64,000 nucleotides of DNA from G963678445 sp963678445 (lineage in GTDB: Bacteria > Hydrogenedentota > Hydrogenedentia > Hydrogenedentales > G963678445), in contig OY782877.1 in assembly GCA_963678445.1 (NCBI GenBank), positions 1,364,001-1,428,000 of the forward strand. Reading direction: 5' to 3'. Below, piece after piece: positions 34,433 through 43,674 of the stretch. Position 1 is the stretch's first letter; the number at the start of each line of letters is the position of its first letter. Made by a program: the position numbers and the translations under genes. Below the pieces are notes generated by a model. The model did no database searches and was not told the origin of the DNA. It saw nothing but the letters and a program-made list of their open reading frames with translations.

Positions 34433-37400
34433 TTATTCTGCTACAACCTCCACACCACACAACAACGTTTTTCCCACCTTCTCCCGCAACTCAATCCCCA
34501 GCGATTCCTGCACCTTCACTCCCGAAAACGACGCTGTCACAGGTGTTCTAACCGCACCCGCATGTTGAAGCGGATCATAATCCGTTAACACCGTCTCGCC
34601 CTGCAACGCTACATCAAAAATACGCGCACCGACCTCCGTAGCCGTCCACTCAGCAAAATGCAGCGTTACCGTATACGTTGCCTCATCCGACGCCTTCGGA
34701 CGCAAAACAAGGCTCAACTTTGAAAGACCTTCGACGCCAGACGCCGCTACCCATGACAAGCCATCGCCCTGCATCCACGAAGAATGGTGTCGAAACCATT
34801 GTGGCTGTTCAGGTGCCACTTCAATCGTTAACTGTGGCGTTGGACCACCTTCAAAGGGATATTCCAGCCACAACGTATCCGCCGCGTCCCGTCGATCCCC
34901 CGGCGCACCAAAATTGACACCCAATTGCTTGAGCGGCGTCGCATCCCACGACATATTATGATACGTCCAATACTCCACCTGCGGGTCATGCACAAACGCC
35001 AAAGAGGTTTGATTCTGGTACGAGCACGAACACGTGCGCGTATAATCCGGGGCATTCAGCACCCCATCCGCCACCAACAGATTCGAGGTACACCCACTCT
35101 TGAACCCTCCCAGATGGCCAGTACCTGCCCCATCCAGAATATTGCAGTATCCCGCACAGCCCGACCTGAACGTCAGAAGATATGTGCTGGAAATCGGATA
35201 GTTACACCCATAGCCCCGCTCCCATACCCACGGACGCTCCACCCCCGTCAACGGGTCCATATGTAGTAAAGATTCCCCCGTCTTCAAGTCAAACAAACCA
35301 CTTTCCGTAACAATCATCTCATCGTGCAGCAGGGGAAACGTCTTATAGGCGCACCGTTGCGACCACAAAACCTCACCCGTTTTCCCACGGTAAGCAATAA
35401 ATTTCGACCCCTTCTCTCCTGACATCGCATCTCGGGACGGTCGCGCCGACTGCAGCAAAATATCGTACTTCTCCGAATAGCACAAAAAGGAACCAAACAC
35501 ATCCTCCTCCGTCTCCCACCGCACCGTACCGTCCTCTACATTCACCGCCATCAATCGATAATCATCCGGACGTTTAATGCCCCTCCGACGCGCTTTTTGT
35601 TCAATCTCCAGGGGGTATCGGTCCAGAGCAAACACCGTGTCACTGCCGGCTGCAATCCCATTATGCAGCCATCCATAGCGTGCATCCAGACGCCACTTCG
35701 TACGCCCTCGGTGCCTATCAAAAGCAATCAAAGCCTTACTGGCGCTCTTGTCAAAATCGGTGAAAGGCGAATACTCCTGCTTCTTCGCCCCTACCAAATC
35801 CGAAAAGAGCACAAAACCAGCACCGCCCAGCAACGTGTCCTTGTAAACACCAATATAACCCCAGTCCGGATACTTCTTCCGCTTCGCCTTACGATCCACC
35901 GGCGGCATCCGAATTGAGTCCACAAGCTTCCCGGTCACCGCATCCAACACCTCCGCACGACCCTGCTGCGCCACATAGACCTTATCCGAAGTCACCACAA
36001 AATTCGTACCCCGAACATTCGCCCCCGGCAAATGTTCCTGATTGTAACGGGTTGTCAGCGGTGCATCTTTGTAAGAATGATCGTAATACACCCCATACGT
36101 TTCCAGATCCAGCAAACGCGTCTTCCACAGCACCTGCCCCGTATACACATCACGCGCACTCATGCAGTCCATTCCCTCAATAAAGAGCCGCCCCCCGATC
36201 ACCTGTTCCGGCGGACCATGTCCATGGCGCACCAACACATCCAGATTCGAACTTCCGCCAAACCACAACATCCCCAACGGCAACTTAATATTTGTATCCG
36301 TCGAATGGCCCGTATTCGCTATGCTCCCCAGCTGATGCGTCCATGATGAGGCCCCCTCCAACGCCCCCTCACGCGTAAGCCAAACCTGTCCTCCCTGCAT
36401 CCTAACCACCAGGCCATAGTGGTCCGCCTGCCTCGCCGCTGTCCGAAACGCTTTCTGCGCCTCCCGATCCGCCACCGTCAACACCAGACGCCCACCATAC
36501 GGACGCACCGACGAAAACAACGCTTCCACCTGCGTCTCCGGCGTAAAGCCAGTTCCCAACGCCTTAAAATCCTGTACCACCGTCAACACCGCCAGATACG
36601 GCGGCGGCGCCAACGCCGCCCCATCACCATGAAAACACGCTACTCGTTCTCCCAAAATGCCCGCTGCATCATAACGACGACGCGCCACGGCCACCTTATC
36701 CGCATCCGGCTCCACCACCACAATGTGATAATCCGTACCCATCACCAACGCATCCACCACAGCACCATCGCCCAGCCCATAGACCAATACATAACCCTTC
36801 TGCAGTGGCAGCTCCGCCACATACTCCGACACCAGCTCCCGGCCCGTCTCTGATACCGCTATCGGCTGCACCGACTGAATCGCATGATGCTCCGCCCCCA
36901 CCTCCGCCCCAAACGCAAACAGCTGCCCCGCTTGCGTCACTACAAACAACCGTCCCGCCGCCGCCACCAAACGCTTCACCTCCCCCGGCACCGTCGTCGC
37001 CCACACCACCTTTGTTGTCCCCGCCGCATCCTCATGTTCAATCGCCGCAATACGATCGCCACTGGCCGCATACAAACGTTTCCCTGCCGCAATCAAATCC
37101 CCCCGCGCCTCCTCCGGAGACGTCCAACGCGTCGCCCGAGCCACCGCTATCGGCTTATCCCGCAACTGCGCCGCATCCACCGCAATCACCTGATTACCCG
37201 AGAAATACCACGTATCCTCTCCCAAAACGGGGTACTCTGACACCGCCCTATTCAACTCCTTCGAACCCGCCACCGTATACATGCCCACCTGCCTGTCCCG
37301 GTGATGCACAAAATATACATCCTCCGCAGCACAAACAAAGCTGCCCCCCGTCTTGTTGTTATCCCCATGGCGATAATGCAGGAATTCCCCTGTGCGTCGG

Positions 37401-38212
37401 TTAAAGCACGCCGGGATAGAGCGCCCCCCCGCAACCAACAAATGGTCCCCAGCCACCACCAATACCCCCTGCGGCGCCACCCCCGCAAACGACGGAGCAT
37501 GATGGGGCTGAATCATCCACTGTGGCCCATTTCCATCATTCAACCAGCGCACCGCCCCCGTCTCCGCATCCAACGCGTAGACAAATGTACCCATAAACGG
37601 CCAAATACCCGCCGCAAAATACACCACCCCATCCGCAAGCACCGGACCTCCCCGCAACGGCCACGTTGAAATTAACCGGTGATTCCCCACCACACTGCGC
37701 GCATACGGCGTCGCATCAAACGTCCACACATCCGCCCCCGTCTCCGCATCCAGACAATAAAACACGCCATCATCGCTACCAAAATAGACCCGTCCCTCGG
37801 CCCCTACCAACGGCAACCGCACCGGACCATTCACATACCGCACCCACTTCTCCGCCCCCGTCGCCACATCCAACGCCACCACCTTATCCGCATCATTAAA
37901 GCCCAAAAACAGCGTATCGCCCAAGACAATCGGCTCAAAGACCGAATCATACCGCATCAAATCCCAATTTAGAGGATCATCCCAAACCGGCTTCCGTTCC
38001 GAATACATCCGCGACCACTGCAACTGCAACGTCTCCGGCAAATCTTCCGGCGACGCTGCTGACCGCGACGCATCATACCGCCACATCGGCCAATCCGCGG
38101 CCATTACAGCGCTGCAAATTCCCAACCATAACGCACTAAAAAAAAGCAAAAATCGCTTAAACATCACATCATTCCTGCATCGGCTCCCCAAAAGGGAATT
38201 CTTTTTCACCAC
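34433..38212 (-). CDS. Exported PQQ-type beta-propeller protein with methyltransferase-like insert and malectin-like C-terminus
   Basis: A 1259-residue protein. Signal peptide (FKRFLLFFSALWLGICSAVMA); PQQ/BamB-like propeller blades at about 40-460 (VVALDVATGAEKWVRYVNGP, RVYFGSDDGVFYCLDAETGA); then a class I methyltransferase-like Rossmann domain at about 475-614 (VLVYGLGDGAVVDALV, HIVVVEPDADKVAVARRRYD, RVACFHGDG). Propeller blades resume (RDVYTGQVLWKT, MAVNVEDGTVRWE) to about 1100. A malectin-like domain closes it (TLHFAEWTATEVGARIFDVALQG). The export signal and a SAM-binding fold are at odds, so the insert may have lost catalysis. It is coupled to the next gene. Confidence 0.82.
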   Translation of the reverse strand: MVKKNSLLGSRCRNDVMFKRFLLFFSALWLGICSAVMAADWPMWRYDASRSAASPEDLPETLQLQWSRMYSERKPVWDDPLNWDLMRYDSVFEPIVLGDTLFLGFNDADKVVALDVATGAEKWVRYVNGPVRLPLVGAEGRVYFGSDDGVFYCLDAETGADVWTFDATPYARSVVGNHRLISTWPLRGGPVLADGVVYFAAGIWPFMGTFVYALDAETGAVRWLNDGNGPQWMIQPHHAPSFAGVAPQGVLVVAGDHLLVAGGRSIPACFNRRTGEFLHYRHGDNNKTGGSFVCAAEDVYFVHHRDRQVGMYTVAGSKELNRAVSEYPVLGEDTWYFSGNQVIAVDAAQLRDKPIAVARATRWTSPEEARGDLIAAGKRLYAASGDRIAAIEHEDAAGTTKVVWATTVPGEVKRLVAAAGRLFVVTQAGQLFAFGAEVGAEHHAIQSVQPIAVSETGRELVSEYVAELPLQKGYVLVYGLGDGAVVDALVMGTDYHIVVVEPDADKVAVARRRYDAAGILGERVACFHGDGAALAPPPYLAVLTVVQDFKALGTGFTPETQVEALFSSVRPYGGRLVLTVADREAQKAFRTAARQADHYGLVVRMQGGQVWLTREGALEGASSWTHQLGSIANTGHSTDTNIKLPLGMLWFGGSSNLDVLVRHGHGPPEQVIGGRLFIEGMDCMSARDVYTGQVLWKTRLLDLETYGVYYDHSYKDAPLTTRYNQEHLPGANVRGTNFVVTSDKVYVAQQGRAEVLDAVTGKLVDSIRMPPVDRKAKRKKYPDWGYIGVYKDTLLGGAGFVLFSDLVGAKKQEYSPFTDFDKSASKALIAFDRHRGRTKWRLDARYGWLHNGIAAGSDTVFALDRYPLEIEQKARRRGIKRPDDYRLMAVNVEDGTVRWETEEDVFGSFLCYSEKYDILLQSARPSRDAMSGEKGSKFIAYRGKTGEVLWSQRCAYKTFPLLHDEMIVTESGLFDLKTGESLLHMDPLTGVERPWVWERGYGCNYPISSTYLLTFRSGCAGYCNILDGAGTGHLGGFKSGCTSNLLVADGVLNAPDYTRTCSCSYQNQTSLAFVHDPQVEYWTYHNMSWDATPLKQLGVNFGAPGDRRDAADTLWLEYPFEGGPTPQLTIEVAPEQPQWFRHHSSWMQGDGLSWVAASGVEGLSKLSLVLRPKASDEATYTVTLHFAEWTATEVGARIFDVALQGETVLTDYDPLQHAGAVRTPVTASFSGVKVQESLGIELREKVGKTLLCGVEVVAE

Positions 38213-38659
38213 CGTATGTATACCCGTTTTAACATATATCTCTTGGACACACTATTCACCTGCGGTGTTTCAAAAGGAGAAAAATACCCAGGAAAAGAAG
38301 TCCTGCGCCCAGCAACCACAAAAACTGCCGTTTTACGTGATTGGCCCAACGTATCCGCGCAAATACCTTCCCGCCATCACAACGCTACTACATCCCAACG
38401 GCGATATCCTTATCTACAATAAAGGATACCTGAAACCACGTAGATTTCGCCAGTTCACACCCATTTTCATGCCATCATTCTGCGTACATACACAGACACA
38501 AAATACCTCCAGACACTAAGGCAAGCGCCTGGAGGCAAAACGCATCTTATTTTTAGTGACAACACTTCAAAAGTTGTCAAAAAAACCAAAGCTTTGTTTC
38601 GGTCAGGGACGGCAAGGACCATACCTATTGCTTGCGGTCGCTGGACCGCTTTAGGCAGC
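38213..38659. other. Intergenic region with one repeat copy
   Basis: A 447-bp gap between the exported sugar-isomerase-like gene and the beta-propeller gene, both on the minus strand. The repeat (38554-38654) takes the end next to the sugar-isomerase stop. A short inverted repeat (GCGCCTGGAGG with CCTCCAGACAC, about 38509-38535) might act as a terminator. No gene was seen in the rest. Confidence 0.4.
38554..38654 (-). repeat. Structured dispersed repeat, single copy
   Basis: Minus-strand copy with a perfect head GCGGTC-GCTG-GACCGC, the edge CTTTAG, the core GGCAAGGACCATACC and the shared body CTTCAAAAGTTGTCA. The head begins 6 bp past the stop codon of the 38660-39556 gene and could act as its 3' hairpin. 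Confidence 0.82.
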
Positions 38660-39556
38660 TTACTTCGACAATTCCGCCGCCACCTTATCTACATACGCCA
38701 TACCCTGTGCGATTTCCGGCACGGAATTTTCCCAGTGGTACTCATACTCCGCAGAAAAAACCGCTTCCAGACCCTGACGCTTAATCTCCTTCAACAACGC
38801 CTTCACATCCGCCTTACCCGTTCCCCACGGCACATCATGCGCACCTTCCCCATACTTGTTCAAATCTTTAAAGTGGAACGAAATAATACGCCCTTCCAAA
38901 GCCTTGAGCGCTTCCAGCGGATCGATATCCGAACGCATCCAGTGACCAATGTCAGCACATGCGCCCACCCGTTTGCTCAATTTCCGGGTGCGACGCAACA
39001 CCGTCTCGTAGTTCCAATACCGGGACGGACGGGGGTGGTTATGCAGAGCAATATTGATTTTATATTCATTAGCCAATTTATCCAACTCGGGCAACTGTTT
39101 GCCATTAGGCTCCGTGCAAATCGTTTCAATACCCATTGCCTTGGCAAATTCAAAAACTTTGCGCTGCGATGCTTCATCATCGCCCATACCCACAACGCCA
39201 TAATTCATCAGTTTGACGTCTTTTTCCTTCAGATAGTCCAACGCCAATTTACGATGCTCTTCCGACATATCATGGTGAAACTTCGCCTCCCCCGTGTCCT
39301 TGCTCAGCTTCTGGCCAGGGTAGGCTTCAATATAATGCAGGCCCATCGAGGCGACCTTATCCACCGCCTCAAAAAAGGTGAAACGGTTAAAGCTGTATGC
39401 CTGGCACCCAAAATGCCACCCCAACGCTTCCGCATTCGGCGTACCCGCCGTCGGAAAATCCGCCGCGCCCGAATCATCTGCCGCCCAGCTGCTGGTGCAA
39501 AGCGCAACCGCGCACACCGCGCCAACCATCAACACTACCATTTTCAAAGCATCCAT
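38660..39556 (-). CDS. Exported sugar phosphate isomerase/epimerase-like TIM barrel protein
   Basis: A 298-residue AP-endonuclease-2-like (xylose isomerase-like) TIM barrel with a Sec signal peptide (MDALKMVVLMVGAVCAVALCTSSWAAD). Probable metal ligands lie in ICTEPNG, NIALHNHPR, CADIGHW, FHFKDLNKYG and FSAEYEY. Exported members are common near glycan-degradation genes in PVC and Bacteroidetes genomes, and some act as sugar epimerases or dehydratases. The reaction here is not known. ATG 39556 follows AAGGGAA. Confidence 0.87.
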   Translation of the reverse strand: MDALKMVVLMVGAVCAVALCTSSWAADDSGAADFPTAGTPNAEALGWHFGCQAYSFNRFTFFEAVDKVASMGLHYIEAYPGQKLSKDTGEAKFHHDMSEEHRKLALDYLKEKDVKLMNYGVVGMGDDEASQRKVFEFAKAMGIETICTEPNGKQLPELDKLANEYKINIALHNHPRPSRYWNYETVLRRTRKLSKRVGACADIGHWMRSDIDPLEALKALEGRIISFHFKDLNKYGEGAHDVPWGTGKADVKALLKEIKRQGLEAVFSAEYEYHWENSVPEIAQGMAYVDKVAAELSK

Positions 39557-39866
39557 TTTCTGATTCCCTTACGTATACTTTTATATTACACACACCCGCC
39601 CTATCGACTAGAGCAGGCAATAAACAAGCGCACAAGGTCCATGGTAAAAAATGTAGCCCGAACCCCGCGTTGTGTTGCAACGCCAGAACCGAACCGCTCC
39701 CAAGGCCGCACCCCATGTTCCCACATTTCCTTTAAAAAGTGCAACCTCATGCAGAATCCACAAAATACACCCTTTCCGCCCTCCCCCATCCCCTACAGTA
39801 AAGTTGGACCACCACAATCCCCTTTCGGTTCCACTGTCGCACATCGCATCACCGCAATCATTCCCC
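39557..39866. other. Intergenic region without recognised features
   Basis: A 310-bp gap between two minus-strand genes. Short frames on both strands lack ribosome-binding sites and protein-like composition. No repeat copy, tRNA or clear terminator was found. Confidence 0.35.
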
Positions 39867-41144
39867 TCACGACTCACAATCCGGACTGTATTTTCCCAGA
39901 AAAGCTTTTCTGTCGTTACTACGTCTACTTAACGCCAGGCCTGCCAAGAATAATATGCAGCCAGACAGCGTGATTAGCCTGGACACCGCACTGTAGTCAC
40001 GCACAACCCTTTTGAAATAGAGGACGACCCTAGCAACGAATATGGGAATCATGCCGACAGGTCGGAAAGCAAGTTCTTTATCGGAAATGGGGACATCCAT
40101 TTCACCACTCCATGTGGTCACTTCGCTACAAACCAGATTCCCCATTTCATATTCCGTTTCATGCCTAAGTAAGAGCAGGTTTTCCTTGGCGATCCAAAGA
40201 TGATGCTTTCTCCCAGAATCACCCATTCCTGAAATGCGATAACAAAGGATATTCCCTACAGACTCTTCTTTTGGCGGTTCAAGTTCAGTAAGAAAGGCAA
40301 GGAAGTGTAGATCGTCATCTACTAATAGCTGTGGAATCAGACTTTCGTTGCCACAACCTGAAAAGAGCACTTCCACGTATTCGCTTTCGTCCACATCATC
40401 ATCAAGAACGAGATCCCACCCGCGTGCGCCGGATGCGTCGGAGTGGATCGTCCATCCCTCGAAAAGGCTTTGCGCACCATCTTCACGCATTTCAAAACGA
40501 AGTCGGTCAGGGTGAACAAAGGCCGTTTTCAGATGGAGTATTCGGTCGAAAACACGTTTCCCTTGGCCATCTGAATGAAAATAGCTTTCTACCTTTCCTG
40601 TATCCCGATAGCTCTTACAGTTAAGATAGCGTTGCTGCATTTTAGTGAGAATTTCTCGTGCCTCTGGATTATCCGGCTGAATAATTTGATCGGCTCCGGT
40701 AAGGGTAAACATCAGAGATTGTGCACCAGCGCTCTCTATTGGCAAGATGTGGATATCAATCTTTAACGTTCCTTTTTCATAAAAAAGCCATTCTCCTCCT
40801 TCCTCACCAAGCTCTATAGGCTCCGTCTTTGTCGGCACCCACCCCTTGAGCGGTAACTGTTCCTTATAAAAGGTGAGAATATCCATTATTGAATCCTTTG
40901 AAAAGGCCATCAGAGTCGTTTGATTCGAAACGGTGTTTGAGTGTATCTGCCGCAAATGGGGATAAGGAGGAACCAATTCTTTAAGGCTATGCGGATACGA
41001 CTCCTCTGGGAGAATCAAAGGGCATCCTATACTTTCGCAGGGCTCCATATTCTCACGGTATTCTTGTTCAAAAAATACAGACATTCCGATAACAATTGCT
41101 ACACCAAGAATCAGCAATACGAATCCTACACAACGACGCAACAT
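39867..41144 (-). CDS. Membrane-anchored LolA/DUF2092-like protein of unknown function (paralogue 1)
   Basis: A 425-residue protein with an N-terminal TM helix (MLRRCVGFVLLILGVAIVIGM) and a C-terminal TM helix (LITLSGCILFLAGLALS). Between them are a domain with FYKEQLPLKGWVP (about 60-150) and then a lipoprotein-carrier-like half with NCKSYRDTGKVESYF, HLKTAFVHPDRLRFEMRED, CYRISGMGDSGRKHHLWI and SDKELAFRPVGMIPI. The phrase TAFVHPDRLRFE is typical of DUF2092/LolA-fold proteins, which bind lipid acyl chains. The function is unknown. It is an old tandem duplicate of 41174-42436, only 29 bp away. ATG 41144 has GGAGAAG upstream. Confidence 0.72.
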   Translation of the reverse strand: MLRRCVGFVLLILGVAIVIGMSVFFEQEYRENMEPCESIGCPLILPEESYPHSLKELVPPYPHLRQIHSNTVSNQTTLMAFSKDSIMDILTFYKEQLPLKGWVPTKTEPIELGEEGGEWLFYEKGTLKIDIHILPIESAGAQSLMFTLTGADQIIQPDNPEAREILTKMQQRYLNCKSYRDTGKVESYFHSDGQGKRVFDRILHLKTAFVHPDRLRFEMREDGAQSLFEGWTIHSDASGARGWDLVLDDDVDESEYVEVLFSGCGNESLIPQLLVDDDLHFLAFLTELEPPKEESVGNILCYRISGMGDSGRKHHLWIAKENLLLLRHETEYEMGNLVCSEVTTWSGEMDVPISDKELAFRPVGMIPIFVARVVLYFKRVVRDYSAVSRLITLSGCILFLAGLALSRRSNDRKAFLGKYSPDCES

Positions 41145-41173
41145 ATGAAAAACTTCTCCTACATAAAAGGCTT

Positions 41174-42436
41174 TTATTCATTCCTACTATTTTTTAAGAC
41201 TGGATTTTTATGAGCAGGTGCTTTGACTTTGCTCCGTATGAATAGGAGCAACCCCGCCAAGAATAACGCACTGCACGACATAATAAGCAACCAGGCGATG
41301 ATGCTGTAGCTGCGTGCGATTTCCTGCACGGTGATAATAGCTTGAGCAAGGGGCATGGGGATTATACCCGTTGGACGAAAGGCGAGTTCTTCATCCGAAA
41401 TCGCCACATCAATTTCAGGATACCAGATAGTTAGCGACTTCGTTTTAAACGTTTTAAAATCCGAATGCTCTTCATGCATACGCAATACCCGGCTGTCTTG
41501 GGTAATCCAGAGGATGTGCTCATCTCCATCCCTATCTTTTGCGTCGATTCGGTAACACAAAACGCCATTTACTTCTTCCTCCATCGGAGCTCCCAATTCA
41601 AGAAGCTGCTCTGGCCATATCACGTCCTTGTTCACTAAAAAACTTGGCACAACCGTCCCTCGATCAGGTGACGGAAGCAGCATGGATATAGATTCATCTG
41701 ATGTATGATAGGAACGAGACCAAGCATCCCATTTCTGGGTTCCCGAAGGATCGGCATGGAGCACCGTGTACTCAAAAATATCGGTATTATCCTCATCCCA
41801 GGACTGAACGCGTAAACGGTCGGGGCGCACAAAAGCCGTTTTGAAACGCTCAACAGCTTTCCATGAACGGCTCGAATGCTTGAAATGAGTTACTTCTTCC
41901 CCCGTATCCCGGTAGGTTTTGCAACTACGATAACGCGCCAGCATTTCCGTGATCAGTTTCCGCGATTCTGAATCATCCGGGTGTTGCGCTTGATAGAACT
42001 TCGACGTATCCGTCAATGTAATGCTTACGAACTTCCTGGCACCTTCAATCTCATCTTTGATGGAGATATCCAATTCTAACGGCTCTTTTTCATACGAAAG
42101 TACATGCCAGCCCGCTTCGGGATCTTCGGATTCCTCCTCCCTGTGCCGCCATCCAATCTCAGGAAGCTTTTCCTCATAAAAGGCGAGAAAAGCATCTGTA
42201 GAATCCTCGGTTTCCGCCGTAACGATAAAATCCACCGCGAACTCACTTGGGAGAACGCATTTCAGGTTTGGATAGGGAGGAACTAAATCTTCCAATTTAC
42301 TCGGATAGGGTTTAGAAATAACCGCATCAAGGATTTCATCAACATCACCCGCGTTCATATTGCCACACACAACAATCCCTACGACGCCTGCACCTCCCAA
42401 GATCAACAGCGCGAATCCTACATAGCGACGCAACAT
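41174..42436 (-). CDS. Membrane-anchored LolA/DUF2092-like protein of unknown function (paralogue 2)
   Basis: A 420-residue paralogue of the next gene with the same order: N-terminal TM (MLRRYVGFALLILGGAGVVGI), the LEDLVPPYPNLK motif, a domain with FYEEKLPEIGWRH, a DUF2092/LolA-like half (RSCKTYRDTGEEVTHF, FKTAFVRPDRLRVQ, LCYRIDAKDRDGDEHILWI, SDEELAFRPTGIIPM), and a C-terminal TM. The conserved termini and lipid-carrier-like core suggest that both are periplasmic proteins tethered at each end. ATG 42436 follows ACAGGAGAAA. The two probably form one operon. No known partner is adjacent. Confidence 0.72.
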   Translation of the reverse strand: MLRRYVGFALLILGGAGVVGIVVCGNMNAGDVDEILDAVISKPYPSKLEDLVPPYPNLKCVLPSEFAVDFIVTAETEDSTDAFLAFYEEKLPEIGWRHREEESEDPEAGWHVLSYEKEPLELDISIKDEIEGARKFVSITLTDTSKFYQAQHPDDSESRKLITEMLARYRSCKTYRDTGEEVTHFKHSSRSWKAVERFKTAFVRPDRLRVQSWDEDNTDIFEYTVLHADPSGTQKWDAWSRSYHTSDESISMLLPSPDRGTVVPSFLVNKDVIWPEQLLELGAPMEEEVNGVLCYRIDAKDRDGDEHILWITQDSRVLRMHEEHSDFKTFKTKSLTIWYPEIDVAISDEELAFRPTGIIPMPLAQAIITVQEIARSYSIIAWLLIMSCSALFLAGLLLFIRSKVKAPAHKNPVLKNSRNE

Positions 42437-42571
42437 GTGAAATTTCTCCTGTATAGCGTGCCTGGACCTTTGGGTTTATATAGTACTTGCTGCCGTATAT
42501 ACCACCGCACAAAGGAAAATATTCACTTTATTTCAAAAATGAATTTCTACTGCAGAGGCCTAACTTTGGGT

Positions 42572-42610
42572 GAGGCAGGCCACCTGCTCGTAATCGCAGG
42601 ACCACTTTAG
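42572..42610 (-). repeat. Head fragment of the structured repeat
   Basis: A truncated minus-strand copy: GGCCACCTGC...GCAGGACCACTTTAG. Only the head and its CTTTAG edge remain. It lies between the HD-GYP gene and the paralogue pair. Confidence 0.5.
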
Positions 42611-42660
42611 GGGATCGCGGCGGGAAAAGACAAGGACTTTGTATGTAGTTTCGTATTTTT

Positions 42661-43662
42661 TCAGAGCTTCTCGGGGGCGCCCATGATAGAGATAAAGAGG
42701 CGGAGGAGTTCGGGGTCGAGTTGTTTGGCCATGGCGCCGCTCATAAGGGAAAGGGCTTCGAAGGTATTTTTTCGGGGACGGTGACGGCGGTCGGTAGTGA
42801 GTGCGTCGAAGATGTCGGCGATGCCGACCATGCGGGTAAAAAATCCGATGTCTTCGTTCTGCAAACGGTCGGGGTAGCCAGCACCGTTAAGACGTTCGTG
42901 GTGATGCAGGATAATGTCCAGTGCGATCTCGCCCAGCGCACCCGTTTCACGAGCCATTTCGTAGCCAATACGAGGATGTTCCTCCAGGTGTTTACGCTCG
43001 TTTTTCGAAAGCGGCCGCTCGTGTTCAACAAGATGCGCTTTCAACTGGCTCATGCCAATATCGTGGAGCAGAGCGCCATTGGCCAATTCCCGCAGGGTAG
43101 CAGCGTCGCGGTAGCCTACATGCATCGCCAGGGCCACGCTATAGGCGACCACGTTGACGCTGTGGGTGTAAAGGTAGTAGTCGCAGGAAATCGTGCGCAA
43201 GAAGTGCTCGATCATGAAATCTTCGGCAGTCATAAAGGCCACGGTATGATCGGCGATGGCTTTGGTGCGCTGCACGCTCGCTACTTCCAACGGTTTGGAC
43301 ATGACCTCTTCAATCACGGCTTGAGCGGAGTCGTAGAGGACTTTTGATTTTTCTTTGATGCTAAGCGCAGGTTCCTGTAAAAGGTCTGCGAGATGTTCGG
43401 TAAGATATTGGCTATACTGTGTACGCTGTGCTTCGGAAATGTAGAGCTGCTGGTACGGCAATTGCGCCAGCCGTTGCCGGGCTGAATCGGTAAAGGGGGT
43501 ATTGCATTCGCAATAAAGTACGAAAGGCGCATTTGGACTGGTCTGCAGATAGAGATCGAAACGCGGCACGCTGTCAACGCGCAATGCCTCCAGATGGATG
43601 GGGCGGTACCAGGCACCATTCTCTTCGATGGGCGGCAATGCGGTTGAAGCGATAACGGACAC
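42661..43662 (-). CDS. HD-GYP domain protein (probable c-di-GMP phosphodiesterase)
   Basis: A 333-residue cytoplasmic protein. Residues 1-130 form an uncharacterised N-terminal region also seen in other HD-GYP proteins (RPIHLEALRVDSVPRFDLYL). Residues about 150-320 form the HD-GYP domain with HSVNVVAYSVALAMHVGY, GALLHDIGM, IILHHHERLNGAGYPDRL and RMVGIADIFDALTTDR. The metal ligands and the GYP signature are intact, so hydrolysis of cyclic di-GMP is likely. The start is GTG 43662 behind AAAGGAG. It begins 12 bp after the RNase G stop, so the two are co-transcribed. Confidence 0.92.
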   Translation of the reverse strand: MSVIASTALPPIEENGAWYRPIHLEALRVDSVPRFDLYLQTSPNAPFVLYCECNTPFTDSARQRLAQLPYQQLYISEAQRTQYSQYLTEHLADLLQEPALSIKEKSKVLYDSAQAVIEEVMSKPLEVASVQRTKAIADHTVAFMTAEDFMIEHFLRTISCDYYLYTHSVNVVAYSVALAMHVGYRDAATLRELANGALLHDIGMSQLKAHLVEHERPLSKNERKHLEEHPRIGYEMARETGALGEIALDIILHHHERLNGAGYPDRLQNEDIGFFTRMVGIADIFDALTTDRRHRPRKNTFEALSLMSGAMAKQLDPELLRLFISIMGAPEKL

Positions 43663-43674
43663 GGGAAACTCCTT

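Noticed and set aside
34078..37972. Many plus-strand ORFs opposite the beta-propeller gene, some over 140 codons
   Set aside because: Proline- and arginine-rich shadows of a long GC-biased coding strand. The minus-strand gene explains the codon pattern.
38594..39973. A 459-codon plus-strand ORF across the sugar-isomerase gene
   Set aside because: It starts in a repeat copy, has no domain, and lies opposite a clear exported TIM-barrel gene.
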